A stretch of DNA of 64,000 nucleotides from Pelagibacteraceae bacterium. GTDB taxonomy: Bacteria > Pseudomonadota > Alphaproteobacteria > HIMB59 > GCA-002718135. The DNA lies in NCBI GenBank assembly GCA_002718135.1, contig PBDN01000010.1:1-64000 (forward strand), in the 5' to 3' direction. A model generated the notes under the pieces. The model ran no database searches. It worked only from the letters and a program-made list of their open reading frames with translations, and was not told the origin of the DNA. Positions within the stretch are counted from its first letter, which is position 1; every line of letters starts with the position of its first letter. Positions 1 through 9,054 of the stretch are shown piece after piece. The position numbers and the translations under genes were made by a program.

Positions 1-1146
1 CTTCCGGCAACAAATCAAATGGCTTCAGGCAGATGTTGGGGATTTGCAGGACTAAATCTTATGCGTTTAAAAGTCGTAGATAGTCTTGATCTAAATACAT
101 TTGAATTTTCACAAAATTACTTCATGTTTTGGGATAAGTTAGAAAAAGCTAATTATTTTTTAGAAAATATTATTAAATCAAGAAATGAGTCTTATGAAAG
201 TAGATTAATTACTCATCTACTAAAAGCACCTGTTCAAGATGGTGGGCAGTGGGATATGTTTGTAAACTTAATAAAGAAATATGGAGCTGTGCCTAAGGAT
301 GTAATGCCTGAAACAAATCATAGCAGTAAATCAGGTGCAATGAATTATATTCTTACGCACAAATTAAGAGAGTTTGGTTCAATACTTAGAAAAAAACCTG
401 CGAAGAATTCTGCAGCACTTAAAAAAAACATGATGGAAACAATTTATAACTTACTCGCAATTTTCCTTGGTCAACCACCAGATCTCATAAACTGGTCTAC
501 AAGAAATAAAGATAACAAATATATTGTTATTTCTGACATGAGACCAATAGATTTTTGTAAAAAATATGCAGATATTAATATCAAAGATAAAGTATGCTTA
601 ATTCACGCTCCAATGAGTAATAAAAAGTTTAATACAATGTATACTGTAGAATACTTAGGAAATGTTGTTGAAGGGCAAATAATAAAATACTTAAACGTAG
701 ATATTAAAGAGTTAAAAAAATCAGCTATGGACTCAATTAAAAATAATGAGGCTGTGTGGTTTGGCTGTGATGTAGGTAAACGTTTTAGTAGAGATATGGG
801 TGTTCTTGATATGGGTATTTATGATTATGAAAATGTCTTCCAAACATCATTTAAAATGAATAAACAAACTCGTTTAGAGTACGGAGACAGTGAAATGACG
901 CATGCAATGCTTTTGACAGGCGTTGATATTAAAAAGAGAAGCTCAACTAAATGGAAAATTGAAAATAGTTGGGGTACTAAGAGTGGTAATCAAGGATATA
1001 TGATGATGACAGACGAATGGTTTGACGAATATACTTATGAGGTCGTCATTGATAAAAAATATCTTAACAAAAGACTTCTAAAATATTTAGACACAGAGCC
1101 AATAAAACTTGCGCCATGGGATCCAATGGGTGCATTAGCTAGATAA
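1..1146 (+). CDS. pepC: Aminopeptidase C / bleomycin hydrolase, 5' end cut off by window
   Basis: This is a cytosolic papain-fold (C1B) cysteine aminopeptidase that trims peptides. The reading frame is open from base 1 and gives 381 residues. The family is usually about 440-450 residues, so roughly the first 60-70 lie outside the window. The catalytic Cys is in SGRCWGFA right at the visible start, preceded by the family's TNQ. The catalytic His is in THAMLLTG and the Asn in IENSWG. The C-terminus ends WDPMGALAR, close to the family ending that reaches into the active site. PepC is common in Firmicutes and Bacteroidetes and, as far as I know, patchy in streamlined alphaproteobacteria, so transfer is possible. 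It is followed after two bases by a small gene. The family assignment is firm; the origin is inference. Confidence 0.93.
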   Translation, partial: LPATNQMASGRCWGFAGLNLMRLKVVDSLDLNTFEFSQNYFMFWDKLEKANYFLENIIKSRNESYESRLITHLLKAPVQDGGQWDMFVNLIKKYGAVPKDVMPETNHSSKSGAMNYILTHKLREFGSILRKKPAKNSAALKKNMMETIYNLLAIFLGQPPDLINWSTRNKDNKYIVISDMRPIDFCKKYADINIKDKVCLIHAPMSNKKFNTMYTVEYLGNVVEGQIIKYLNVDIKELKKSAMDSIKNNEAVWFGCDVGKRFSRDMGVLDMGIYDYENVFQTSFKMNKQTRLEYGDSEMTHAMLLTGVDIKKRSSTKWKIENSWGTKSGNQGYMMMTDEWFDEYTYEVVIDKKYLNKRLLKYLDTEPIKLAPWDPMGALAR

Positions 1147-1148
1147 AG

Positions 1149-1376
1149 TTGAACAAAGATAACGCATATAAACTTTGGAAAATCATTCAGGAAACAGGAG
1201 ACTTCTTAAAAGGAAAACTTCCCGATCACCCAAATCACCCTAAAGGTAGAAACCCTTATGCTCATGTTGCTTTAGAGCTAAAAAAACATTTTGGAGTAAC
1301 GTACAAAGATATACCTGATGAAAAATATAATGAAGTAATTAATTATCTAAAAGAATTAAAAGTTAATCCTAAGTAA
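1149..1376 (+). CDS. Small conserved-looking protein of unknown function
   Basis: A 75-residue, lysine-rich soluble protein that I cannot assign. Its centre reads HPNHPKGRNPYAHVALELKK and then FGVTYKDIPDEKYNEVINYL. The second part loosely resembles the C-terminal ORF6C-type domain of phage antirepressors (an F-G-V-x-x-Y-K-x-I-P pattern), but the similarity is too short to claim. The start must be TTG at 1149, because an in-frame TAG lies three codons upstream and no ATG precedes the conserved-looking part. It sits two bases after pepC and is probably co-transcribed. Its stop overlaps the stop of the convergent MFS gene by eight bases. No signal peptide or membrane segment is seen. Confidence 0.6.
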   Translation: MNKDNAYKLWKIIQETGDFLKGKLPDHPNHPKGRNPYAHVALELKKHFGVTYKDIPDEKYNEVINYLKELKVNPK

Positions 1377-2544
1377 TTAGACTTTTCTTAGACTTAATTG
1401 GCAGAAATAAAATAAATATAGAAACTAAAGCCATCATCACTGCATTAATTAAAAATAAATAAGTAAATTCTAAAGTAATTGAATATATTTCAGAAATTAA
1501 AAATACAGATATTGGTCCTGATCCAAAAGCTAAAATGAATTTTATTCCATATACAACACCGTGATATTTTTGTGGCGTAAATTTACTTAAAAGAAGATTT
1601 TCAGTGGGCAGAATGCTGGCATTAAATATTGCGGCTAATATGCATAAAATTACTATCGAATAACCAGATATATAGGCAATACCTAAGTAACAAGGAAACT
1701 GCATAAATATACCTGTAAGATAAATAGCTTTTAAATTAAAACGATCTGCCATAAGACCTCCAAAAAAAGTAGTAACACCAGAAGTAAAATAAATAATCCC
1801 AATCATAAAGCCAATTTGAATAGAATTAATATTACCAATTCTTATTTCAAAAACCTTGGGAAGAGATGTTTGTGTATTATGGAATGATAATCCAAGAGCA
1901 AACATCGATAAAAGCATAATAAATGCTATTAAAATCATTTCATTTCGTGAATGATCTTGTTTGCCATTACTAATAAAAAAATTTTTATAAGAAATTTTAT
2001 CAATAAAAATTAAATAAATAAGAATAAAACCTATAAAGATTGAAATAAAACCTGGCAGAATAAATGCTGCCTGCCAATTGAGTAATTCTGTTAAAGTCCC
2101 CGCTACAAAAGCTCCTGATCCTATTCCTACACCACCGAAGATACCATTGATACCGAGTGCTCTTCCCTGTTTATTGGCCGAATTTATTACCCAAGGAATA
2201 CCAACTGGATGATAAATTGAACAAAAGAGACCTAGAAGGGATAAAGAAATAAATAAAAATGAAATTGAATTACTTAATCCACATAATATAGAAGCAAGAC
2301 CCATTCCAATAAACATTATGGTCATAGTCCCTGATCGACTCCACCTATCACTAAGCCAACCAAAAGGTATCGCACCAAGACCTATTAAAAGAGCGCCAAG
2401 AGACCAAAGACGAATAAGCTGATCATAAGAAATATTCCATTCTTTTTCAATTGTTAGAACAATAACAAAATAGAAAGCGGCAAACATATGCATGAGTGCA
2501 TGACCCACTGATGAGAATAATAAAGTGTAAAAAGTATTATTCAA
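1369..2544 (-). CDS. MFS transporter, fosmidomycin-resistance-like
   Basis: A 391-residue inner-membrane protein with about 12 hydrophobic segments, typical of the major facilitator superfamily. The loop after segment 2 carries the MFS motif A in the form GWLSDRWSR. A second copy, GGLMADRFN, follows halfway through, as expected from the duplicated fold. The IYHPVG element near residue 110 resembles the YHPxG of fosmidomycin-resistance (Fsr) type exporters, so efflux is more likely than nutrient uptake. The substrate cannot be read from sequence. It is the last gene of the ntrY-led minus-strand run. Its start overlaps msrB by eight bases, so it is probably translationally coupled. Confidence 0.85.
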   Translation of the reverse strand: MNNTFYTLLFSSVGHALMHMFAAFYFVIVLTIEKEWNISYDQLIRLWSLGALLIGLGAIPFGWLSDRWSRSGTMTIMFIGMGLASILCGLSNSISFLFISLSLLGLFCSIYHPVGIPWVINSANKQGRALGINGIFGGVGIGSGAFVAGTLTELLNWQAAFILPGFISIFIGFILIYLIFIDKISYKNFFISNGKQDHSRNEMILIAFIMLLSMFALGLSFHNTQTSLPKVFEIRIGNINSIQIGFMIGIIYFTSGVTTFFGGLMADRFNLKAIYLTGIFMQFPCYLGIAYISGYSIVILCILAAIFNASILPTENLLLSKFTPQKYHGVVYGIKFILAFGSGPISVFLISEIYSITLEFTYLFLINAVMMALVSIFILFLPIKSKKSLIT

Positions 2545-2932
2545 CTTCTTCGTAATTTATCGATAATGAGTTTACACAGTATCTTTTTCCAGTTGGTTGA
2601 GGTCCATCATCGAAAACATGACCTAAATGTGCGTCACATTTCGCACACATAATTTCAATTCGAACCATACCATGTGATTTGTCTACTTCAGTTTTAATTG
2701 CTTCTGATGATAATTGCTCAAAGAAACTGGGCCAACCACAACCTGAATCATATTTTGTAGAACTGTTAAACAATTCATTATTACAACATTTGCATTTAAA
2801 AATACCACCCTTTAGTATTTTAAAATTTTTTCCAGAAAAAGGTGGTTCAGTGCCCTTTCGTCTTGTTACATAGTATTCATCTTCTGTAAGAAGAGATTTC
2901 CATTCAGCATCTGTTTTAATTATTTTGCTCAT
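2537..2932 (-). CDS. msrB: Peptide-methionine (R)-S-oxide reductase
   Basis: MsrB reduces the R-sulfoxide of oxidised methionine in proteins in the cytoplasm. The 131 residues carry both structural zinc pairs (CKCC and CAKC). The family block GCGWPSF is present, as is the catalytic Cys in RYCVNSLSI, followed by the usual short tail. The form has no signal peptide. The gene overlaps the upstream EamA gene by four bases (ATGA) and the downstream MFS gene by eight. No msrA is in the window. Confidence 0.96.
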   Translation of the reverse strand: MSKIIKTDAEWKSLLTEDEYYVTRRKGTEPPFSGKNFKILKGGIFKCKCCNNELFNSSTKYDSGCGWPSFFEQLSSEAIKTEVDKSHGMVRIEIMCAKCDAHLGHVFDDGPQPTGKRYCVNSLSINYEEVE

Positions 2933-3825
2933 TTGATTTGCTTTATATTAGATAATATAATTCCAGATAGTATAAAAAGCACACCAATCACATGAAAAAA
3001 AGCAAATTTCTCATTTAAAAAAGAAATAGCCCATATGGTACTAAAGACAGGTATTAAATGTAAGAAAAGACTAGCTCTATTTGCTCCAATTATAGAAACT
3101 CCTTTGTTCCAAGAAAAAAATGCTACAATACTTGCAAAAAATGCAACATAACCAATTATAGCCAAGTCTAATCCAGTGGAAGGAAGAAAAGTCGAGTTAA
3201 ATGACTCTATAATATAAAATGGTATAATAAATATAACCCCAATAATTATCATTACTTCTAAATTTGCTAATTGTGATGTTTTATTATCAATTTTTTTAAG
3301 TAGTACTGAATATAAACACCATGAAATAACAGCCCCCAGCATCCACAAGTCCCCTGCAGTAAAATATAAATTATATAAATTATTTAAGCTACCTTTTAAA
3401 ATAATAGAAAAAGCTCCAATAAGAGACAAAATTATGCCAGCAAATTGAAGTGGTGTCGTTGAAGTTCTAAATATTAACCAAGAAAAACCAATCATCATTA
3501 CAGGTGCAACAGATGCCATTAATGTTGAATTAATAACCATGGTGGTTCTTAGAGAAATATAAGTAAAAGAATTAAAAATTGTAACACCTAAAATTGCAAT
3601 CATAGTCATTAACAGTATATTTTTTTTATAATAATCTAAATCTTTAATTATTTGAGTATATGTAAAAGGTAGTAGAATAAGTAAAGCGAGTATCCAACGA
3701 AAAAAACTTAGTTTAAAAGGACTGAGACCAGAAATAAAAGCGACTTTTCCAGAAAAAAAATTTCCTGACCACAAAAAAGATGACACTATTAACAAAGTAA
3801 TAGCTAAAACTATATTTCTTGACAT
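2929..3825 (-). CDS. EamA/DMT-family permease
   Basis: An inner-membrane protein of 298 residues with about ten hydrophobic segments arranged as two EamA repeats. The first repeat begins SSFLWSGNFFSGKVAF, a common start for drug/metabolite transporter (DMT) permeases. The second repeat ends with the usual LNEKFAFFHVIGVLFILSG-like block. Family members export amino acids, purines or small metabolites, but the substrate is not readable here. It starts directly after the dehydrogenase gene with no gap and ends in a four-base overlap with msrB. Confidence 0.88.
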   Translation of the reverse strand: MSRNIVLAITLLIVSSFLWSGNFFSGKVAFISGLSPFKLSFFRWILALLILLPFTYTQIIKDLDYYKKNILLMTMIAILGVTIFNSFTYISLRTTMVINSTLMASVAPVMMIGFSWLIFRTSTTPLQFAGIILSLIGAFSIILKGSLNNLYNLYFTAGDLWMLGAVISWCLYSVLLKKIDNKTSQLANLEVMIIIGVIFIIPFYIIESFNSTFLPSTGLDLAIIGYVAFFASIVAFFSWNKGVSIIGANRASLFLHLIPVFSTIWAISFLNEKFAFFHVIGVLFILSGIILSNIKQIK

Positions 3826-4698
3826 TTACTTATCTACTAATGTTATAAGTGAGGAAGTATCAAAGCGATTGCCACCATTTTTTTGAACTTCTTCATAATA
3901 TTTATCTACAATTTCTGTAATAGGAAGTGAAGCTCCATTTTTTTTTGCCTCTCTAAAACAAATAGATAAATCTTTTCGCATCCAGTCAACTGCAAAACCG
4001 TAATCAAATTTGCCATCTAGCATTGTTCTATATCTATTTTCCATTTGCCAAGATTGAGCAGCACCCTTTGATATAACACTTAGTACTTTTTCCATATCAA
4101 CATTTGCTTTTTTTCCAAATGCCATTGCCTCAGATAATCCTTGCACTAAACCTGCAATGCAAATTTGATTTATCATTTTTGCAATTTGACCTGATCCAGA
4201 AGGTCCAATTAACTCTATAGATTTACCGTATGATTTCAAAACAGGTTTTACTAATTCAAAATATTTTTTTTCACCTCCAATCATTATAGATAAAACACCA
4301 TTCTCCGCACCTGCTTGTCCACCTGATATTGGAGCATCTAAAAAACCAATGTTTATTTTTTTAAGTTTTTGAAAATATGTTCTCGCAATTTCTGCAGATG
4401 CTGTGGTATGATCAACTATAATTGTTCCTTCTTTAGCAGAAGAAAGTATTCCATTATTACCATCCATTATTTCAATAATATCTTCATCACGTCCTACACA
4501 CATAAAGATTATTTCAGCGGTTGAGCAAACTTCAGAAGGTGTATTTACTTTTTGACCACCAAATTCTTCAACCCATTTGATTGCTTTTGAGTCTGTTCGA
4601 TTAAAAACTTTAACATTATATCCTTTTTTTTGTAAATGACCTGCCATTGGATAACCCATTACACCTAAACCTATAAACGAAACATTTTGAATACTCAT
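3826..4698 (-). CDS. 3-hydroxyisobutyrate / 2-hydroxy-3-oxopropionate dehydrogenase family protein
   Basis: A cytosolic NAD(P)-dependent beta-hydroxyacid dehydrogenase of 290 residues. The Rossmann fingerprint GLGVMGYPMAGHL lies at residues 10-22. The substrate-binding block DAPISGGQAGAENG and the catalytic Lys and Asn in IAKMINQ are all present, so the enzyme looks active. Candidate substrates are 3-hydroxyisobutyrate (valine breakdown), tartronate semialdehyde (glycolate or glucarate use) and succinic semialdehyde. No mmsA or gcl neighbour decides among them. It lies between an inositol-monophosphatase-like gene (two-base gap) and the EamA permease (no gap), which suggests a small accessory metabolic operon. 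Confidence 0.88.
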   Translation of the reverse strand: MSIQNVSFIGLGVMGYPMAGHLQKKGYNVKVFNRTDSKAIKWVEEFGGQKVNTPSEVCSTAEIIFMCVGRDEDIIEIMDGNNGILSSAKEGTIIVDHTTASAEIARTYFQKLKKINIGFLDAPISGGQAGAENGVLSIMIGGEKKYFELVKPVLKSYGKSIELIGPSGSGQIAKMINQICIAGLVQGLSEAMAFGKKANVDMEKVLSVISKGAAQSWQMENRYRTMLDGKFDYGFAVDWMRKDLSICFREAKKNGASLPITEIVDKYYEEVQKNGGNRFDTSSLITLVDK

Positions 4699-4700
4699 AT

Positions 4701-5501
4701 TTAAGCTCCTAACTTTTCCAAAATTTTTGAATTAAATTCTTTTGAATTACTAACAATTAAATTTTTATTTTTTGATGTAAAATCATATTTTTGATTATTA
4801 AAATCAATATCTGATCCACCAGATTCTCTAACAAAAAGTATTCCTGGTATATGATCCCAAGGGGATAGTTTTGATAGAATTGCAAAATTTCTTTTTCCCT
4901 CTCCAATATCAACATACTCATAACCAATACATTTATATGATTTTACTTCGACAAATTTTTTTTTTAATAGTTTTATTTTTTCTAAATCATATTCATCCCA
5001 ATATTTGGAACTAATTGAACCTATTGCTTTTCCTAAAGTATCAATGGTTTTTGTTTTTATTTTATTATTATTTATAAATGCCCCATCATTATAAATTGCA
5101 TTACACATTAAATTTTCCAAAGGTTTATAAATCCACGAATACAAAATTTTATTTTTAAAAGTAAGGGCAATCATTATTGCAAATTTATCTCTACCATTTA
5201 CAAAATTTGTTGTTCCATCAATTGGATCTACGGTCCAACAATAAGCATCTTCTTTATAGAAGTTTGTAATATTATTATTTAATGAATATTCCTCTTCACC
5301 AATAAAATTAGAATGCGTAATAATTTTTAATAGATTTTTTTTTAATTCTTTTTCAACATCTATATCAACACATGTTACTAGTTCAGTTCCATTCTTATAT
5401 TTTACATCTTCTTTTTTTAACTTTTGATATTTTGGTAATATAATATTTCTACTTATATTAAAGCAGACTTCCTTAATATCTTCTTGTTTTATATTATCCA
5501 T
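4701..5501 (-). CDS. Inositol-monophosphatase-family phosphatase
   Basis: A metal-dependent phosphatase of the IMPase/HisN/CysQ superfamily, 266 residues. All three metal-site motifs are present: GEEEY, then VDPIDGTTNF, then SPWDHIPG with the catalytic Asp. The family acts on inositol phosphate, histidinol phosphate or 3'-phosphoadenosine 5'-phosphate. WDHIPG in place of WDxAAG fits several alphaproteobacterial paralogues and does not fix the substrate. A non-orthologous histidinol-phosphatase role is possible, but no his genes are near. Its start overlaps the end of dat by eight bases. Confidence 0.85.
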   Translation of the reverse strand: MDNIKQEDIKEVCFNISRNIILPKYQKLKKEDVKYKNGTELVTCVDIDVEKELKKNLLKIITHSNFIGEEEYSLNNNITNFYKEDAYCWTVDPIDGTTNFVNGRDKFAIMIALTFKNKILYSWIYKPLENLMCNAIYNDGAFINNNKIKTKTIDTLGKAIGSISSKYWDEYDLEKIKLLKKKFVEVKSYKCIGYEYVDIGEGKRNFAILSKLSPWDHIPGILFVRESGGSDIDFNNQKYDFTSKNKNLIVSNSKEFNSKILEKLGA

Positions 5502-6339
5502 TCATGCATGATTTAAAGTACATTTTAGCAAGATTTAGAGTAATCTCACCTATTTTACCATTATTTATTAATTTAGAGTCAATTTTTACAATTGGAGTAA
5601 TAAAACTACCCGAACTAGTTAAAAAAACTTCATCAGCATTCATAAGATGCTTCAATGAAAAAGGTTTCTCTATAAAAGTTAGTTTCATTTTCTTAATTAT
5701 TAATTTTAATGAAGTTCTTGTTACACCTTTTAAAATATTTATATTTGATGGATGAGTGTAAAGTTTTTTATTTTTTATAATCCATATATTTGATGAAGTA
5801 CCTTCTGTTATGATATTATTTTTTATTAAAATAGCTTCATATGCTTTTTTTCTATTAGCGTTATTTCTTGCTATAACATTAGGCAATAAATTAACAGTTT
5901 TAATATCTCTTCTTGCCCATCTTAAATCATTATATGTTATGGCATTTACACCATAAAAATTTTTATCAGGTAAATTAAATTTTCTTTTTCTAGAATAAAT
6001 AATAATATTTGGTTTAATATTTTTTTCATATACATGTTCCCTTACCTGTATACCTCTGGTAATTTGAAGATAAATTATTCCATTTGTTACATTATTTTTT
6101 TCTAATAATTTTTTAAATATTTTTAGAAATCTATTTTGGTCAACTTTAAGAGAAATATTTAGTTCTTTTAAAGAGTAACGTAATCTATAAAAATGGTATT
6201 TATAATCTATTAATTTTTTATTTAAAACAGCAATTACTTCATAAACGCTATCTGCAAATTGCAAACCTCTGTCTTCAATATGTACTTTTGCATTATTGAA
6301 TTTTACGTACTTATTATTAATAAAAGCAATTTTACTCAT
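5494..6339 (-). CDS. dat: Class IV PLP aminotransferase, D-amino-acid transaminase type
   Basis: A pyridoxal-phosphate fold IV aminotransferase of 281 residues. The N-terminal block HIEDRGLQFADSVYEVI is typical of D-alanine transaminase. The PLP Lys lies in DIKTVNLLPNV, and the cofactor-binding TEGTSSNIWI and LTSSGSFITP blocks follow. I chose ATG at 6339, which starts MSKIAF; the longer upstream frame encodes a non-conserved stretch overlapping trkA. This leaves a one-base gap to trkA. The likely role is to supply D-glutamate or D-alanine, though branched-chain aminotransferase activity cannot be excluded. In many alphaproteobacteria this gene sits between trkA and hfq, but hfq does not follow here. 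Confidence 0.9.
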   Translation of the reverse strand: MSKIAFINNKYVKFNNAKVHIEDRGLQFADSVYEVIAVLNKKLIDYKYHFYRLRYSLKELNISLKVDQNRFLKIFKKLLEKNNVTNGIIYLQITRGIQVREHVYEKNIKPNIIIYSRKRKFNLPDKNFYGVNAITYNDLRWARRDIKTVNLLPNVIARNNANRKKAYEAILIKNNIITEGTSSNIWIIKNKKLYTHPSNINILKGVTRTSLKLIIKKMKLTFIEKPFSLKHLMNADEVFLTSSGSFITPIVKIDSKLINNGKIGEITLNLAKMYFKSCMNG

Positions 6340-6340
6340 A

Positions 6341-7708
6341 TTAATAATCAATTGATAAAAGTTCTTCCAATTTTTTAATACAATTGGTTTCAGCAAAAAA
6401 AACAACATCATCATTTTTTTTGAAAATAGTTTTGCTGGTTGGAATTATAATTTTATCATCCCTAAATATTGAACCTATTCTAATTCCTTTAGGTAATTTT
6501 ATATCGACTAAGCTTTTATTACAAATATTTGATTCACTTTGAACAACAGCCTCTATAACTTCTCCAAAGCCATCTCCTATAGAATAATCATTTCTAATAC
6601 TGCCCATTCTAACTTTTTCCAATATTTTAGAAATAGTTATTATTTTTGGATCTATAGTAATATCAACCCCTATATTATTTAATAAAGATGAGTAGGAACT
6701 ATTATTTATTAAAGTCATACATTGATCAGCCCCCGCTCTTTTTGCTAATAGTGATGATAAAATATTTACTTCATCATCTTCTGTAATAGCAATACAAAAT
6801 CCTGCTTCTGAAATGTTAACTTCTTCTAAAATTTGGTTATCCAAACCATCTCCATTAATAATGGTGACTTTTTGAAGATTTGAAGCCAAATATTCAGATC
6901 TAGATTTATCATTCTCAATTAAATCTGTTTTTATATCTGTATTAGAATTTTCTATTAATTGAGCCAATGAAAAACCAATATTGCCCCCTCCTATTATTAC
7001 TATTTTTTTAACCTGCATCTCTTGATGACCAAATTCACGTAAAACACCAGTTAAATGATCAGTTTCTACAACCATATATATTAAATCATTTTCTTGAATT
7101 ATTGTTGATGAAGTAACTAGAAATTTTTTATCTCCTCGAAAAACGAACAATATATTTGCTAGATAATCTGGAAATTTCTCAGATAATTCTCTAACTGACA
7201 TACCTATATGTCCACAATTTTTTTCACATTTAAAGCCAATCAACTTTAATTTTTTTTCTGATAGTTCAAGCATATCAATTGTACCCGGAGATATAAGACG
7301 TCTGTGCAACGCCTTAGCAATTTCTTGCTCAGGTGAAATTATTGCATCAATAGGTAGATTATGCTTGGTATACAAATTTAACCACTCATCTTTTAAATAA
7401 TCCTGTTGCCTAATCCTGGCTATTTTTTTTGGGATATTGAATATAGAATGACCTATTTGACAAGTAATCATGTTCATTTCATCACTTTTTGTGACAGCTA
7501 TTATCATTTCACATTCTTTAGCTCCTGCTTTTTTTAAAATAGATGGTAAACTTGGAGCGCCTAAGATTACTTTTACATCTAAATTTTCTGAAATTTTTGT
7601 AAGTTTTTCAAGGGATTCATCTATGACAGTGACCTCGAATCTATCTTTTGATAATTTATCCGCGATGCTATATCCAACATCACCAGCTCCACAAATTATA
7701 GTTTTCAT
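6341..7708 (-). CDS. trkA: Trk potassium uptake system NAD-binding protein
   Basis: A peripheral cytosolic regulator of the TrkH potassium channel, 455 residues. It has two tandem RCK units. The first begins MKTIICGAGDVGYSIA and the second, near residue 232, IVIIGGGNIGFSLAQL; both are NAD-binding Rossmann fingerprints. A TrkA-C domain follows each unit. The length is standard. No trkH lies in the window, so the channel must be encoded elsewhere. It starts eleven bases after ntrX, matching the usual ntrY-ntrX-trkA order in alphaproteobacteria. Confidence 0.95.
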   Translation of the reverse strand: MKTIICGAGDVGYSIADKLSKDRFEVTVIDESLEKLTKISENLDVKVILGAPSLPSILKKAGAKECEMIIAVTKSDEMNMITCQIGHSIFNIPKKIARIRQQDYLKDEWLNLYTKHNLPIDAIISPEQEIAKALHRRLISPGTIDMLELSEKKLKLIGFKCEKNCGHIGMSVRELSEKFPDYLANILFVFRGDKKFLVTSSTIIQENDLIYMVVETDHLTGVLREFGHQEMQVKKIVIIGGGNIGFSLAQLIENSNTDIKTDLIENDKSRSEYLASNLQKVTIINGDGLDNQILEEVNISEAGFCIAITEDDEVNILSSLLAKRAGADQCMTLINNSSYSSLLNNIGVDITIDPKIITISKILEKVRMGSIRNDYSIGDGFGEVIEAVVQSESNICNKSLVDIKLPKGIRIGSIFRDDKIIIPTSKTIFKKNDDVVFFAETNCIKKLEELLSIDY

Positions 7709-7719
7709 TTCTAATTTAT

Positions 7720-9054
7720 TTAATTAAGAGATATTTTTAAGGATTTAATCTTTCTATATAAAGCAGTTCTCTCCATACCTGTATATTGAGAAACTTTTGA
7801 CATATTACCATTAAATCTTTTTATTTGCGAGAGTAAATATTCTTTTTCAAATTCAGATCTAGCATCTTTTAAAGATAAATCTAGATTATTATTGAATGAT
7901 TCGTTTTCAAAATCTCCCATTTCTAAAGCTAAATCATCAAGTTCAAAAATATTTTTTTTGTCAATTCCTTGATTTAAAATTATAGTTTTTTCTATGTAGT
8001 TAATCATTTGAGATATATTTCCAGGCCAATCATATAGTTCAAGTTTTGATTTAGCAGAATCTGAAAATGTGATTTTTCTTGCATCTTGATTATAAAAATT
8101 GTTAATATAATATTCAAGAATTGGAACTATATCTTCTCGCCTTTCAGAAATATTGGGACAAAAAATATTTTCAGTGTTAATTCTTTCATATAATCTAGAT
8201 AAAAAATTACCTTTTTTAATTTCTTCTTCTAATTTTTTTTCAGTAATACTAATAATTTTTTGATGAAGTTTAACATTATATCTAGCAAAAAAGCTTCCAT
8301 TTTCTATAAAAAACAGGAGTTTCTTTTGATAATTTATAGCCAATTGGTCAATGTTGATCAATATTAATGTATTATTATTAGATCTAATAAATAAATTTTC
8401 ATTTAAATATTTTTCATCATCGTTTAACAAACTTTCTATGTTCTGATTTGATAATTTATTAAAATCTATAACTACAGGTAATTTTTCCCTAAACTTAGAA
8501 TTAGCATGTATCAAATTAGATAACAATTTTTTACCAGTACCAAAACTACCATGAATCAATAATCTAGATTTAGAATTTGAATGATCATATATTTTTTTTT
8601 CAATTTTTTTTATAAAAATTGATTGACCTATTAATTTATCAGATGAAGATAATAAATTTTTTAAATTTTTATTTTCATTAACTAAATTGGAGCTTTCAAT
8701 TGCTCTTTTTGTCAGTATTATTAATTTATCACTATTAAATGGTTTTTCTAAAAAATCATAAGCTCCACTTTTTATTGAATTAACAGCAAGATCAACAGTT
8801 CCGTGACCACTAATAATAATAATTGGAATATTAGGTTGTATTTCTTTAAATTTTCTTAATAATTCAATACCATCTAGCTTACTTTTTGATAACCAAACAT
8901 CTAATATAATTAGATCAGGCTTCATTTTATTATATTTTGCAATAGCTTCATCTGAATTAATTGCACTATAAGTAATAAAATTTTCATCTTTTAAAATTTC
9001 AGAAATTAAAAAACATATATCTTTTTCATCATCAATTATTAAAATTTTATGCAT
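7720..9054 (-). CDS. ntrX: NtrX-type response regulator with degenerate AAA+ domain
   Basis: The partner regulator of the NtrY sensor kinase, 444 residues. The receiver domain starts MHKILIIDDEKD and has the phospho-acceptor Asp at residue 52. The C-terminus is a Fis-type helix-turn-helix (NMSKVSQYTGMERTALYRKI). In between, the AAA+ domain keeps the Walker A lysine (GSFGTGKK). It has no GAFTGA sigma-54 contact loop, and its Walker B reads LILINID where family members have LFLDEI. Other alphaproteobacterial NtrX proteins also lack GAFTGA, but losing the acidic Walker B pair suggests ATP hydrolysis is gone here. I chose ATG at 9054; the longer frame is not conserved-looking. The start overlaps ntrY by eight bases. 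Confidence 0.93.
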   Translation of the reverse strand: MHKILIIDDEKDICFLISEILKDENFITYSAINSDEAIAKYNKMKPDLIILDVWLSKSKLDGIELLRKFKEIQPNIPIIIISGHGTVDLAVNSIKSGAYDFLEKPFNSDKLIILTKRAIESSNLVNENKNLKNLLSSSDKLIGQSIFIKKIEKKIYDHSNSKSRLLIHGSFGTGKKLLSNLIHANSKFREKLPVVIDFNKLSNQNIESLLNDDEKYLNENLFIRSNNNTLILINIDQLAINYQKKLLFFIENGSFFARYNVKLHQKIISITEKKLEEEIKKGNFLSRLYERINTENIFCPNISERREDIVPILEYYINNFYNQDARKITFSDSAKSKLELYDWPGNISQMINYIEKTIILNQGIDKKNIFELDDLALEMGDFENESFNNNLDLSLKDARSEFEKEYLLSQIKRFNGNMSKVSQYTGMERTALYRKIKSLKISLN

